Shown: positions 54,875 to 64,000, counted from the stretch's first letter. The stretch is 64,000 bases of DNA from Hungatella hathewayi (GCA_025149285.1 CP102274.1:3994001-4058000), one strand, 5' to 3'. Made by a program: numbers and translations. Notes: generated by a model from the sequence alone, not told the origin.

Positions 54875-56056
54875 CTACCAGTATGGATTCCAATCCTTCG
54901 AAAGTCTCGTCAGCGCTTCCATATAGAAGTAATCGCCCCAGATGTTACACTCGTCGACTCCCTCCGGAGTACACGTATTATATGGAGATTTCTTGGAGTA
55001 AGTACTGTGCAGGACCAGTCCGTTCGACTCCTCCGGGCTTTTAACCGCGTAGTTCTCCACGACTGACTTCATTATTTTCTCAGCAAGGGAGGTGTAGTAT
55101 TTTGCATCCTCGTCCTTTAAGTATCTGGCCATTTCCAGCATTCCGCAGGCGGCAATGGAGGCAGAGGAAGAATCCCGGGGCTCACCGGAACCGTCTCCGA
55201 ATTCCAGATCCCAGTAGGGCACAAGATCCTCCGGCAGATGATCCAGAAAATATCCCGTTACATGCTTAAAATCGTCGATATACTCTTCCCGCTTCGTGTA
55301 GCGGTAAGCCATCGCCGTACCGTAGACTCCCCACGCCTGGCCTCTCGCCCACGCGGAGCCATCCCGGTACCCCTGGCAGGTCGCCCCGTGATCGGGTTCC
55401 CCGGTCTCCATATTCATGAAAAAGGTATGCCATGTGGAATAGTCCTCACGGATGACATTGGCGATCGCCGTATGGATATGCTTCTCTGCGATATCCCGGT
55501 ATTTTTCGTCGCCGGTCTCCTCCGATGCCCAGTAGAGCAGAGGCAGATTCAGCAGACAGTCGATGATAAACCGGTAATTCTCCGGCTGATCCATCGGTCC
55601 CCACGCCTGAATAAATTCTCCCGTCGGATGGTATCTGGTGATCAGCTGATCCGCCGCCATAACGGCCGCCTTTTTTCCCTGTTCACTTCCAATCAGCTTA
55701 TATCCTGCGACGCAGGAAGGGCTGTAGAGGAAGCCCATGTCATGGTGATCCACATCCTGCTTCCTCTCTATTCGCTGATAAAAGCTGTCGATCTGAATCT
55801 CTCCCGCCTGCTTCAGTGTCTCATCCCCGCTCCATTCATAGGCCAGCCAGATCTGGCCGGTCCAGAAGCCCGTCGTCCAGTTGACATTGGGAGTCGGCCT
55901 GTAGAACCCCTCCTCACTGTACGCCTTCTTAAAGGAATGCGTAAATTCTTTTAGATTTTCCTTCACCTGTCCTGCGGCAAAATCCATGGCCTGACGGCAC
56001 GCCTCTTTAGACAGCTCATTCTTTTCCTTCAGACGCCTGATGGTCTCCTCTTTCAT
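54875..56056 (-). CDS. GH88 unsaturated glucuronyl hydrolase
   Basis: A 393-aa (alpha/alpha)6-barrel enzyme that hydrates and releases the unsaturated uronic acid left by polysaccharide lyases. The catalytic Asp residues fit VDHHDMGF and RFIIDCLLNLPLLYW. DGSAWARGQAWGVYG is also typical. The start overlaps the GH2 gene by 41 bases. No signal peptide is present, so it acts in the cytoplasm on imported oligosaccharides. Confidence 0.9.
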   Translation of the reverse strand: MKEETIRRLKEKNELSKEACRQAMDFAAGQVKENLKEFTHSFKKAYSEEGFYRPTPNVNWTTGFWTGQIWLAYEWSGDETLKQAGEIQIDSFYQRIERKQDVDHHDMGFLYSPSCVAGYKLIGSEQGKKAAVMAADQLITRYHPTGEFIQAWGPMDQPENYRFIIDCLLNLPLLYWASEETGDEKYRDIAEKHIHTAIANVIREDYSTWHTFFMNMETGEPDHGATCQGYRDGSAWARGQAWGVYGTAMAYRYTKREEYIDDFKHVTGYFLDHLPEDLVPYWDLEFGDGSGEPRDSSSASIAACGMLEMARYLKDEDAKYYTSLAEKIMKSVVENYAVKSPEESNGLVLHSTYSKKSPYNTCTPEGVDECNIWGDYFYMEALTRLSKDWNPYW

Positions 56057-57917
56057 ATTCCAAAACCTCCTTGTAATAGTTCTGCATCAGATAAAACGCC
56101 GGTTTTTTCCGGCTCCTGTCCTCTGTCATCAGTCCCTTGATGTTATATCCCTTCTGGTACTTTCCCAGCCGCTTCGGCGTCCGGAAATCAAACAGAATCC
56201 AGGGCGTCGTTCCCTGAATATACGGAATCTTCCGGAACATGGCAATCTGATTTTCATAAATCTCCATCTGTTCTTTTACAGATCCCCTGACACACCCCGC
56301 ACTGCTGCCAGCTGTCACTCCGCTTCCAGCCCGTTCTTCCTCGCCGCCTTCCTCAGCCGCAAATGCTCCGTCAGCGCCGAATTCGCTGATGATAACCGGC
56401 TTTTCCGGCGCAGACTGTTCCAGTATGGTGCCCAGCTTGCTGTAATCGGGATCGTACCAGCCGTAATACTCGTTGAGGCCGATCACATCCAGATGTGCCT
56501 CCAGCCTGTCCGCGATCCGCAGGTTCACAGTGTCCACCAGACAGGCCGCGGAAATCAGTCTGGACGGATCAGATTTTCTCGCATACTCCGCCAGATCCGC
56601 CATAAAACGGTACCGCTCATCCGTATCCGGATTCTCATTTCCAACCGACCAGATGATGACGCTGGCCCGGTTTGCATCCCGCTTCATCATCTCGCCCAGC
56701 TGGCTCTTCGCCTGCTTCCATGTATCCGGATTTGCAAAATCGATCCACCAGTACACGGGGATTTCCTCCCACAGAAGAAGGCCCTCTTCGTCGGCCAGCC
56801 GCGCCGCCCATTCGGTGTGGGGATAGTGGGCCAGACGGACGAAGTTGCAGTTCATCTCTTTTGCCAGGCAAAACGCCTCCCGTATCTCAGCCTTTGTGAC
56901 CGCCTTTCCGTGATCCTTGGAATCCTCATGAAGACAGACGCCTCGCAGAAACAGCGGCCTTCCGTTTAAAAGGATGGAACGCCCCTCCGTCTCAATGGTC
57001 CGAAAGCCAACGCGGTCCGTGATCTGGTCGATAGCCCGGTTCTCCCCGTCATACAGCGTAAGCACGACGGTATAGAGCCTCGGATGTTCAGGACTCCACA
57101 GCTCCAGCTCCGGAACCTTCAGTTTTAGGCACCCCGTACCGTCGGAGTTAAAATCCATGATTTCACAGACTCCAATCTCAGGTATTTCAAAAAATGCGCT
57201 GAAATCAGAAAAACTGCTTCCGGCCGCCCCTTCCGCCGTAGCTTCCACCGTAATTTCCCGTCCCCGCCTGCCGCTCAGTCCCACCTTCATATCCTGAATA
57301 AAAAACTCAGGAAGACGGACGAGAGACACACTCCTGTAGATTCCTCCATACGGGAACCAGTCCGTGTTGAGAGACGGCACATCCGCCTGATGCCTGGTCC
57401 CATCCGCCACGACAATCAGCCGGTTGTCCCCGCCTTCCCTCAGATTCTTTGTCGCCTCCACGCAAAAAGGCGTGGAACCGCCTCTGTGAACGCCCAGGAA
57501 ACAGCCGTTTAAGAACACCCGCGCCTCGCCGGCCACCGCTCCGAACCTTATAAATACCCGCTCATGTTCCCGTCTCTCATAAGAAAACCGGCGGCTGTAA
57601 ACCGCCGGTCCCTCATAGTAAAAATATTCCGGTTTTGCGAGATTGAAGACGCCCGGAACCGGTACGGTTTCCCAGTCGTCAAATGCATAGTCGAGGGGCA
57701 CCGTACGTCCTTCCTCATTCGTTTTCTCCTCCAGGTACCATTTGGCCCGAAGGCAGTTATCATACAGATCGGGTGAGAAGTTCCAGAGTCCATCCAGGCT
57801 CTCTTCCGTTCTCCCACCCTGCATAATCAGGCTTTCCGCCCCGATTAAGGGAGCGGAATAAGCGTTTTTGTATGCCTCATTATGAATATTATCCACGAAA
57901 TTTTTGATCTCTTCCAT
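56016..57917 (-). CDS. GH2 glycosidase, beta-glucuronidase/galactosidase-like
   Basis: A 633-aa GH2 enzyme: a sugar-binding beta domain, an Ig-like domain, then a TIM barrel with acid/base Glu in IIWSVGNENPD and the nucleophile in VIISEFGADG. RLAHYPHTEWAARLADEEGL is typical of GH2. The length and the GH88 neighbour favour a beta-glucuronidase-type specificity, which is inferred. No signal peptide is seen. Confidence 0.85.
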   Translation of the reverse strand: MEEIKNFVDNIHNEAYKNAYSAPLIGAESLIMQGGRTEESLDGLWNFSPDLYDNCLRAKWYLEEKTNEEGRTVPLDYAFDDWETVPVPGVFNLAKPEYFYYEGPAVYSRRFSYERREHERVFIRFGAVAGEARVFLNGCFLGVHRGGSTPFCVEATKNLREGGDNRLIVVADGTRHQADVPSLNTDWFPYGGIYRSVSLVRLPEFFIQDMKVGLSGRRGREITVEATAEGAAGSSFSDFSAFFEIPEIGVCEIMDFNSDGTGCLKLKVPELELWSPEHPRLYTVVLTLYDGENRAIDQITDRVGFRTIETEGRSILLNGRPLFLRGVCLHEDSKDHGKAVTKAEIREAFCLAKEMNCNFVRLAHYPHTEWAARLADEEGLLLWEEIPVYWWIDFANPDTWKQAKSQLGEMMKRDANRASVIIWSVGNENPDTDERYRFMADLAEYARKSDPSRLISAACLVDTVNLRIADRLEAHLDVIGLNEYYGWYDPDYSKLGTILEQSAPEKPVIISEFGADGAFAAEEGGEEERAGSGVTAGSSAGCVRGSVKEQMEIYENQIAMFRKIPYIQGTTPWILFDFRTPKRLGKYQKGYNIKGLMTEDRSRKKPAFYLMQNYYKEVLEYERGDHQASEGKE

Positions 57918-57937
57918 CGAAACCGGTCCTTTCCTGA

Positions 57938-58774
57938 TCAGCCCTTTACGCCAGTCGCCGCGATGCCTTCCACAAAGTACTGCTGCAGTGCCAGGAACAC
58001 GATCAGCACCGGAATTAAGGACAGTACGGAGGCCGCCATAATCAGTCCGTATTCTGAGCTGTACTGGCTTAAGAACATCTTCAATCCCAGCTGAAGCGTC
58101 TTCTTGGCTTCCGTTTTCAAATAAATGAGCGGCCCTAAAAAGTCATTCCAGGTATTGACAAACGTGAAGATCGTCAGTGTGGAGAGCGCAGGCTTGGAAA
58201 GCAGCAGCATGATCTTTGCCCAGATCTGATACTCATTCATACCATCGATTCTGGCCGCCTCGCAGAGTTCATCCGGGATTCCCTGGTAGAACTGTCTCAT
58301 CATGAACACGCCAAAGGCAGAGAATGCCTGGAGGCAGATGATTGCCAGATGCGTATCGTTCAGCCCGAAGCGCCTCATCATCATGAACTGCGGAACCATG
58401 TATACCTGCCACGGTACGGCGATCGTTGCGATATAGGCCAGGAACAGGGCATTTTTATGTTTGAAATTCAGCTTTGCAAACGCATAGGCTGCGAAGCTGC
58501 TGGTCAGCAGCTGCAGGCATGTAACGATTAATGTGATCTTGATCGTATTTAAAACGAATTTCATGAGCGGAATCTTCGTCCAGATGTCTATGTAGTTTCT
58601 CCATCTCGGATTCTCCGGTATCCACTGAATCGGGAAAATAAATACGTCCTTGTCTAACTTTAATGAGGCAGACAGCATCCATGCAAACGGTACCAGCATC
58701 AGAAATGCAAGGGCAATTAAGACTGCATAGAGGATAACCCGGCTGATTTTATAATTTGTGCTTTGTACTTTCAT
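57938..58774 (-). CDS. Carbohydrate ABC transporter permease (MalG type)
   Basis: A 278-aa permease with six membrane helices and EAA loop IPDELCEAARIDGMNEYQIW. It pairs with the permease upstream and supplies substrate to the GH2/GH88/DUF2264 enzymes. Confidence 0.9.
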   Translation of the reverse strand: MKVQSTNYKISRVILYAVLIALAFLMLVPFAWMLSASLKLDKDVFIFPIQWIPENPRWRNYIDIWTKIPLMKFVLNTIKITLIVTCLQLLTSSFAAYAFAKLNFKHKNALFLAYIATIAVPWQVYMVPQFMMMRRFGLNDTHLAIICLQAFSAFGVFMMRQFYQGIPDELCEAARIDGMNEYQIWAKIMLLLSKPALSTLTIFTFVNTWNDFLGPLIYLKTEAKKTLQLGLKMFLSQYSSEYGLIMAASVLSLIPVLIVFLALQQYFVEGIAATGVKG

Positions 58775-58791
58775 CTCTCTTCCTGCCCTCC

Positions 58792-59859
58792 TTAATTCGC
58801 ATACTTCTTCTCACCACGGAACTGAATCAGCGTGATGACAAGGACCATCAGGAACAATACCATGGCAACCGCGCTGGCGTAACCCAGATTCCAGTTACGG
58901 AACGCTTCCTCGTAAATATGGTAGACGAGAACCATGGCCGAGGTGCTGACGACACCGTTGGAACCGCCGGCCAGCATGTATACGATATCGTAAACCTTGA
59001 AACAGTTAATCGTTAAAATAATCGTGACGAAGAACGTCGTCGGCTGCAGCTGCGGCCATGTGATATAGCGGAAACGCTGAAGAGAATTTGCGCCGTCTAA
59101 GCTGGCCGCCTCATAGAGCTCGGCGTTAATTCCCTGTAAACCTGCTAAATAGATGACCATGTAATAGCCCATGTTCTTCCACACGGAAAACAGCACGATG
59201 GTGAACATGACCCAGTGGGGGTCGGCCGCCCATTTCGGCAGGCTCTTGGCAGATACGCCCAGCTGATATAAAATCATGTTGACGGGACCGCTCTTCTGGG
59301 GACTGAAAAGCATGTTCCATACGGCAGCCACGGCCACCAGCGACGCTACGTAGGGGAAGAAGCTGACGGTACGGAAGAAATTCCGTCCCTTTACCTTCTG
59401 ATTTAACAGGACTGCAAGTCCCAGCGCACAGGCCAGCGTAAACGGCACCGTCGCGAGACAGTAGACGATCGTATTGACAAAGGAAGCCCGGAATCTGGCG
59501 TTCCCAACCATCTGTACAAAGTTCTTAATTCCGGCAAACTCCATGGGGCTGTTCCCATCCCACTTCATAAACGCCAGTACAAAAGCAAAGATAATCGGTC
59601 CCAGGGTAAATACCGCAAATCCGATGAAGTTGGGGGCGATAAAGGAATATGCCACCATGTTTCTCTTTTCCTGTCTGGTAAACCGTTCTCCCGTGCGAAC
59701 CTTCTTAATTTTCTCTTCTGTCGTCTCAATCTGAGAGATCAGCTTGTTTCTCTTATGTGACTGTTCTGTATTTTTAAGCTCACGCTCCAGAGCCTCACGC
59801 TTTGTGAGCAGCGCGGCAATTTTTTCGTTTTTCTGTGTTTCCGTTAATGTCTTAGCCAC
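58792..59859 (-). CDS. Carbohydrate ABC transporter permease (MalF type)
   Basis: A 355-aa permease. An unusual charged coiled-coil extension of about 60 residues (EREL, KNTEQSHKRNKLISQIETTE) precedes six membrane helices with the EAA-loop segment ELYEAASLDGANSLQRFRYI. GTG 59859 follows AGGAGG. The extension may contact the ATPase or another partner. Confidence 0.9.
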   Translation of the reverse strand: MAKTLTETQKNEKIAALLTKREALERELKNTEQSHKRNKLISQIETTEEKIKKVRTGERFTRQEKRNMVAYSFIAPNFIGFAVFTLGPIIFAFVLAFMKWDGNSPMEFAGIKNFVQMVGNARFRASFVNTIVYCLATVPFTLACALGLAVLLNQKVKGRNFFRTVSFFPYVASLVAVAAVWNMLFSPQKSGPVNMILYQLGVSAKSLPKWAADPHWVMFTIVLFSVWKNMGYYMVIYLAGLQGINAELYEAASLDGANSLQRFRYITWPQLQPTTFFVTIILTINCFKVYDIVYMLAGGSNGVVSTSAMVLVYHIYEEAFRNWNLGYASAVAMVLFLMVLVITLIQFRGEKKYAN

Positions 59860-59928
59860 CGGCTTTTCCTCCTTTTCCTATTTACCATTCCGTGATTCGA
59901 TTTCCAATTCAGAGGGGATTCTTTAAAT

Positions 59929-59955
59929 GAGGCGGGCTTTTATTCTGCCCGCCTC
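59929..59955 (-). terminator. Intercistronic hairpin after the binding-protein gene
   Basis: GAGGCGGGC (59929-59937) pairs with GCCCGCCTC (59947-59955), about 30 bases past the binding-protein stop and before the permease genes. It probably stabilises binding-protein mRNA and partly terminates. Confidence 0.65.
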
Positions 59956-59985
59956 GTGATGTAGCCTGATTGTCGTCTGCGCTTT

Positions 59986-61350
59986 TTATTCAGCCAGGAT
60001 AGCGCTTACCTGCTCATCCATCTGTGTGATTCCGTCATCGACAGAGATGCTTCCTGTCATGATTGCATCATGTGCTTCGTTCAGTGCGGTCTCAATCTCA
60101 GAGCTCTTCGGATGTACCGGCATTTCCAGATACAGATTTGCAGTATTTAAAGCGTCTACACTGGTGTCGTCATCCTTCGGGAAACCTTCTGTTGCAGATA
60201 CCAGGTTCGCTACCTCGTCTGTCATAACAGCCGGGATTGTTCCGGTTGCTGCCAAAACTTCCGCTCCCTCTGCTCCGCTTACGAAGTTTACAAACTCCCA
60301 GGCCAGATCTTTATGAGGTGCGTTGGTCGGGATTGCGAGAGAGGTGATGGTTGCCAGTGTGGAACCGGCCTCTACACCGTCAGCATGAGGATACTTTGCA
60401 ATTCCCCAGTTTGTGCAGTCTGTGTACTCGCCTGTTTTGATCTTCTCGATCAGTGTGGAGATGAACCAGGTTCCCATGTTCATCATCGCTACGTTGCCCT
60501 GGGCAAATGCGCCGGAGTAATGAAGGCCGCTGGTCTTTAAAGTTGCGTAATCCTGGCATACGCCGTCTTCCTGCTCTGCAAGAACCATGTCGTAGTATGG
60601 CTTTAAGAACTCATACTTTCCGTCCAGAATCGTATTCTTTCCATCCAGGATACCGAACAGCTGAACGGCAGATCTCCATGTGTGGTAGTGAGCGCCGTAT
60701 ACTTCCTGGCCTGGGGTGTCAACGGTTACGGATCTTGCCAGCTTGTCATACTCATCGAATGTCATGTCGTTGGTAGGATAGGCAACTCCGGCCTTATCAA
60801 ACACGTCCTTGTTGTAGAACAGCACCCAGAAGTCATTTCTGAATGGAAGCTCGTATAACTTGCCGTCTACCGTGATCTGATCAGTCAGTCCCTTGTACTG
60901 AGCCAGGTCGACGCCTGAGTCTGCTATGTAGCTGTCAAGCGGCTCCAGCACGCCCTTGTTCACCAGGGTCATGTATCCCGGAACATCCTTTACGGTTACT
61001 ACGTCGAAGTCGGAGCCATTTCCCGTAAGCTCTGTGGCCAGTACGGTCTGGTAATCGGTGGATCCCAAGTCTACCATTTCAATGGTAACATCCGGGTGGG
61101 CCTTCTCGAACTCGTCGATAAGCGGCTGATAGTAGGTCGTGGAGCTGATATCCCAGACAGACCATTTAAGGGTTGTCTTATCTCCTGAAGCCGCAGCCGT
61201 CGTATCCGCCGGTGCCTCTGCCTTCGCAGTTGTCTCCGCTGTTGTTCCTTCCGGTGCAGCTGTTGTTTCCTTGCTTCCGCTTCCGCAGCCCGCCAGTGTG
61301 GTAACCACCATCGCTCCTGCAAGTGCGAGACTTAATGCTCTTTTTTTCAT
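59986..61350 (-). CDS. Extracellular sugar-binding lipoprotein
   Basis: A 454-aa family 1 solute-binding protein. The lipoprotein signal ends at Cys22 (VVTTLAGC), followed by a Thr/Ala-rich linker. The binding domain includes TLKWSVWDISSTTYYQPLID. AGGAGG lies seven bases before ATG 61350. It is the first structural gene of the uronide operon, behind a long structured leader. Confidence 0.9.
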   Translation of the reverse strand: MKKRALSLALAGAMVVTTLAGCGSGSKETTAAPEGTTAETTAKAEAPADTTAAASGDKTTLKWSVWDISSTTYYQPLIDEFEKAHPDVTIEMVDLGSTDYQTVLATELTGNGSDFDVVTVKDVPGYMTLVNKGVLEPLDSYIADSGVDLAQYKGLTDQITVDGKLYELPFRNDFWVLFYNKDVFDKAGVAYPTNDMTFDEYDKLARSVTVDTPGQEVYGAHYHTWRSAVQLFGILDGKNTILDGKYEFLKPYYDMVLAEQEDGVCQDYATLKTSGLHYSGAFAQGNVAMMNMGTWFISTLIEKIKTGEYTDCTNWGIAKYPHADGVEAGSTLATITSLAIPTNAPHKDLAWEFVNFVSGAEGAEVLAATGTIPAVMTDEVANLVSATEGFPKDDDTSVDALNTANLYLEMPVHPKSSEIETALNEAHDAIMTGSISVDDGITQMDEQVSAILAE

Positions 61351-61381
61351 TGTATTCCCTCCTGATTTGAATTTGGTAAAT

Positions 61382-61526
61382 AGTTCAGCCATGCATCTTC
61401 TTGTTTTCAAAAAGCATGAAAACAAGAAGCCCGGGCGTTCCGCCCTATGTCAGTTTGAACAAAAAAGTGCTTATGCAAGCAAGCTTTCAACACACTTTTC
61501 CGTCCAAACTGCCGCATGGCTGAACT
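61382..61526 (-). promoter_or_regulatory. Structured leader RNA of the uronide operon
   Basis: On the minus strand a 13-bp closing stem (61514-61526 with 61382-61394; GTTCAGCCATGC/GCATGGCTGAAC core) encloses three helices: CAGTTTG/CAAACTG with inner AAAAGTG/CACTTTT (61451-61511), GGGCG-GAA-CGCCC (61433-61445) and a 13-bp hairpin (61397-61429, CTTCTTGTTTTCA stem). The closing stem ends about 20 bases before the AGGAGG of the binding-protein gene. No known riboswitch class was recognised. Confidence 0.6.
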
Positions 61527-61709
61527 GTTAACTAAATTATAACCGGATCACCGGCGGAAAAGAATGGATTTTATCTCATAAAATATTCATTATTTATTCA
61601 CAATTATTTCATAGCCCCCTTGGCAATGTACTTTTTTACGATTAATAATACAATTTCTCTATTGTATACATATTGCATTGTTTTTCGTAAAGTACTATTC
61701 TGTTTTTCA

Positions 61710-61738
61710 TTGACAATTTACAATAAATAGTCTAATTT
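61710..61738 (+). promoter_or_regulatory. Candidate promoter of the plus-strand kinase operon
   Basis: TTGACA (61710-61715), 17-bp spacer, TAATTT (61733-61738), about 38 bases before the kinase ATG at 61776. The -10 is imperfect; TATATA slightly downstream is an alternative. Confidence 0.5.
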
Positions 61739-61775
61739 TGTATATAGAAATCTGCAGAGAGAGGAACTCATCCTT

Positions 61776-63656
61776 ATGATAAAGAAATTTTTTCCCAGTT
61801 CGATCCGTGGAAAAATCATGGCCGTAACAGCTGCAATCACGGTTCTGATTGCCGTCATCACCATGGCGGTCTGCTACTCCGTGTTCCAGTCTTTTCTAAT
61901 GAAAAACCAGATTCAGTCCACGGAATTCAACCTTTCCGTCATCAGCGGCAACATGGCGGAGGATATGAAGGAGATTGTCACGTTCACCAAATGGTGCTGC
62001 TCCAACAGCGAGGTCGGCCACTATCTGGAGCGGCTGAAGGACCAGCCGAAGCTCCCGACGGCTTCCAAAGACACGGAGGGGCTGCGGCCGCTGGCCCTGT
62101 CCGCCTATAAAAGGCTGAATGAGGAATACATAACCTCCGGGAGCGCCGGCGGAAAGAAATATATGGCCCGCGTCATCATCTCCACCCCAAACACCGGCAA
62201 CTTCCTGCAGTCGATGACCAGCGCCAACTACTCCAGCTCCTTCGACGCAGCGCGGGTCAGCAGCAGCAGCTTTTTTGCGCCCCTGCTGGAAAGCTCCGAC
62301 TTTCGATGGATCGGAGTGGTGGATGATCCGATCTCCAATGCCAATCATGAAAAGATCATTCCCATCGTACGGCCCGTATACGATGAATACAGCCTGGAGG
62401 TCATCGGCTGGACCTATGTGGAGGTCTCCTCCCGCCTGTTTACGGACTACCTGGCGTCCTACCCCCAGGCCGACGACAGCCAGCTGTTTTTGACGATCGG
62501 TGATAAAACGTACGGTTCCTCCAGGCGCACCTGGGACGATCCCTCCATGCCCTATACCGATTTTAAGCCTGTGACCGGCACTGCCACGCTGGATCCCGGA
62601 ACACAGGTATTTTCCGTGGTCTCACCGGAAGGGGAAAAGCGGATGCTGGTCCGGCGGCCTGTCGAGGTGGAAGGGAGTGACGGCTGGTATCTGTCTCAGG
62701 TTTTATCCCGGCAGCAGTTTAACCAGCAGCGTATGGTTTACCTCCTGCTGATCGTCGGGATCAGTGCGGCCATCATCTCCCTCGGCTGTCTGCTGACCGT
62801 TCTTTTAAATAAGATCATCAGCCAGCCCATCAAACGGCTCAGCTTAAAGATTGATGCCATCGCGGACGGGGATTTCTCCAGGGACAGCGAGATCGAATGG
62901 AACCACGAACTGGGCTCCATCGGACGCGGTATCAACAATATGTCGGAGAACATCGTCACCCTGATGGATAAGCGGGTATCAGACGAAAAACAGAAAAAAG
63001 ATCTGGAATACCAGATTCTGCAAAGCCAGATCAATCCGCATTTCCTCTATAATACACTGAATTCCATCAAATGGATGGCCACGATCCAGAATGCCACCGG
63101 CATCGCTGACATGACGACGGCCCTGGCCAGACTGTTAAAGAATGTTTCCAAGGGAACCTCCTCCATGGTCACACTGCGGGAGGAGCTGGATCTGGTCAAG
63201 GATTATTTTCTGATTCAGCAGTACCGGTACGGCGGAAGCATCACCATGGACTACCACATCGAATCGGACGAGCTCTACGACTGTGAGATCCACCGCTTCA
63301 CGCTCCAGCCAATCATTGAGAACGCGCTGTTCCACGGAATCGAACCGAAGGGAACCGCAGGAGCCATCACGGTATCCGTAACGTCCGATACCATGAATGG
63401 AAAGAAAGTGCTGAAAATCAGCGTGACTGACAACGGAGTCGGTATGACCGGAGAAACCATCGAGGCCGTGCTTCACGAGGAGGACAGCTCCGGCAAAAAC
63501 AAGACTGATTTCTTCCGCCATGTAGGGATCAGCAACGTAAACCGGAGAATTCAATACGATTTCGGACCGGAATACGGAATCACCATTGTCAGCGAACCGG
63601 GTGTCTACACGACCATGACAATTGTGCGCCCTTATAAGATAAAGGAGACATTATGA
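61776..63656 (+). CDS. Sensor histidine kinase (YesM type)
   Basis: A 626-aa kinase with transmembrane helices at about 14-36 and 320-345, an extracellular sensor domain, HAMP linker, phosphoacceptor His (LQSQINPHFLYNTLNSIKWM) and ATPase motifs (LQPIIENALFHG, VTDNGVGMTGE). GAGAGAGGAA precedes ATG 61776. It is divergent from the uronide operon and probably controls it. Confidence 0.9.
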   Translation: MIKKFFPSSIRGKIMAVTAAITVLIAVITMAVCYSVFQSFLMKNQIQSTEFNLSVISGNMAEDMKEIVTFTKWCCSNSEVGHYLERLKDQPKLPTASKDTEGLRPLALSAYKRLNEEYITSGSAGGKKYMARVIISTPNTGNFLQSMTSANYSSSFDAARVSSSSFFAPLLESSDFRWIGVVDDPISNANHEKIIPIVRPVYDEYSLEVIGWTYVEVSSRLFTDYLASYPQADDSQLFLTIGDKTYGSSRRTWDDPSMPYTDFKPVTGTATLDPGTQVFSVVSPEGEKRMLVRRPVEVEGSDGWYLSQVLSRQQFNQQRMVYLLLIVGISAAIISLGCLLTVLLNKIISQPIKRLSLKIDAIADGDFSRDSEIEWNHELGSIGRGINNMSENIVTLMDKRVSDEKQKKDLEYQILQSQINPHFLYNTLNSIKWMATIQNATGIADMTTALARLLKNVSKGTSSMVTLREELDLVKDYFLIQQYRYGGSITMDYHIESDELYDCEIHRFTLQPIIENALFHGIEPKGTAGAITVSVTSDTMNGKKVLKISVTDNGVGMTGETIEAVLHEEDSSGKNKTDFFRHVGISNVNRRIQYDFGPEYGITIVSEPGVYTTMTIVRPYKIKETL

Positions 63657-64000
63657 TAAAATTACTGATTGTAGATGATGAGCCTCTGGTTCAGATCGGG
63701 ATCAAATCCATGATAAACTGGGAGGAGTACGGCATCGAGGTCTGCGGTACCGCCATGAACGGCGCCAATGCCCTGGAGCTGATTGAAGAATACTCCCCGG
63801 AGATTGTAATCACCGACATCCGCATGCCGATCATGAACGGGCTGGAGCTTGCAAAAACCTGCCGTGAAAAATACGGCAGGATCCCCCTGTTCATCTTTCT
63901 GACCAGCTATGAGGAATTCCAGCTGATCAAGGAGGCCATGACCTATGAGGCCGTCGATTACTTAATCAAGCTGGAACTGAGTGCCTCCTCCCTGGCAGAT
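63653..64000 (+). CDS. Response regulator (YesN type), truncated by window end
   Basis: The first 116 codons of a receiver domain: acidic pair LLIVDDEPLVQIGIK, phosphoacceptor Asp in VITDIRMPIMNG and the later signalling Thr in FLTSYEEF and Lys in YLIKLEL. The start overlaps the kinase stop (ATGA). The DNA-binding part, probably AraC type, lies beyond the window. Confidence 0.85.
   Translation, partial: MIKLLIVDDEPLVQIGIKSMINWEEYGIEVCGTAMNGANALELIEEYSPEIVITDIRMPIMNGLELAKTCREKYGRIPLFIFLTSYEEFQLIKEAMTYEAVDYLIKLELSASSLAD

Overview
The window looks like a chromosome segment of a gut Lachnospiraceae-type Firmicute (Enterocloster/Hungatella/Clostridium-like). This is inferred from strong AGGAGG ribosome-binding sites, YesM/YesN-type two-component systems beside sugar ABC transporters, many glycoside hydrolases, and DUF3991/DUF4320/DUF6017-type mobile-element genes. 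No rRNA, tRNA or CRISPR array was seen.

Region 1 (about 1-22,070) is one end of an integrated conjugative or plasmid-like element, with every gene on the minus strand. Read in the direction of transcription it holds: a split replication initiator (21.6-20.5 kb), a small Cro/CI-type regulator, an actin-like ParM ATPase with a partner gene, a GNAT acetyltransferase, and a Tad/Flp-type pilus-like cluster (pilin, prepilin peptidase, CpaB, TadZ-like ATPase, TadA ATPase, two TadB/C-like membrane proteins, two TadE-like pseudopilins). These are followed by two secreted or anchored proteins, two hypotheticals, a DndC/APS-reductase-like Fe-S protein, a radical SAM protein and a Toprim primase-like protein. 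The pilin gene is split by a 2,572-bp group II intron whose ends can be placed to the base: exact removal restores a 73-aa Flp-like pilin. The element joins the chromosome inside the Walker A motif of a sugar ABC transporter ATPase, leaving a 5' stub of that gene (22,047-22,193). Several single-base lesions suggest the element is decaying.

Region 2 (22.2-30.2 kb) holds the sugar-binding lipoprotein and AraC regulator of the interrupted transporter, a CGGC-domain protein, a broken cysteine-desulfidase-like gene, a TetR regulator with a clear promoter/operator, and an accessory stretch with a HipA-like kinase, an IS91-type remnant and a decayed paralogue.

Region 3 (30.2-40.8 kb) is housekeeping: RlmD, PcrA, a patatin-like phospholipase, a heterodimeric ABC exporter and a DUF5688 protein. 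The exporter is preceded by a promoter, a 26-codon leader ORF and two terminators, an arrangement like the ribosome-mediated attenuator of B. subtilis bmrB-bmrCD. A 194-bp nested palindrome lies between exporter and phospholipase.

Region 4 (41-64 kb) has two carbohydrate-utilisation loci. The first is YesM kinase - YesN regulator - binding protein - two permeases - lacZ; the lacZ gene carries an in-frame amber codon. The second is a uronide/oligosaccharide locus: divergent YesM/YesN pair, binding protein, two permeases, GH2 enzyme, GH88 unsaturated glucuronyl hydrolase and DUF2264 protein. Between them an IS1634-family element is flanked by a 153-bp direct repeat of the DUF2264 3' end, matching the long target duplications reported for that family. 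The second binding-protein gene has a 145-nt leader that can fold into a closed multibranch RNA.
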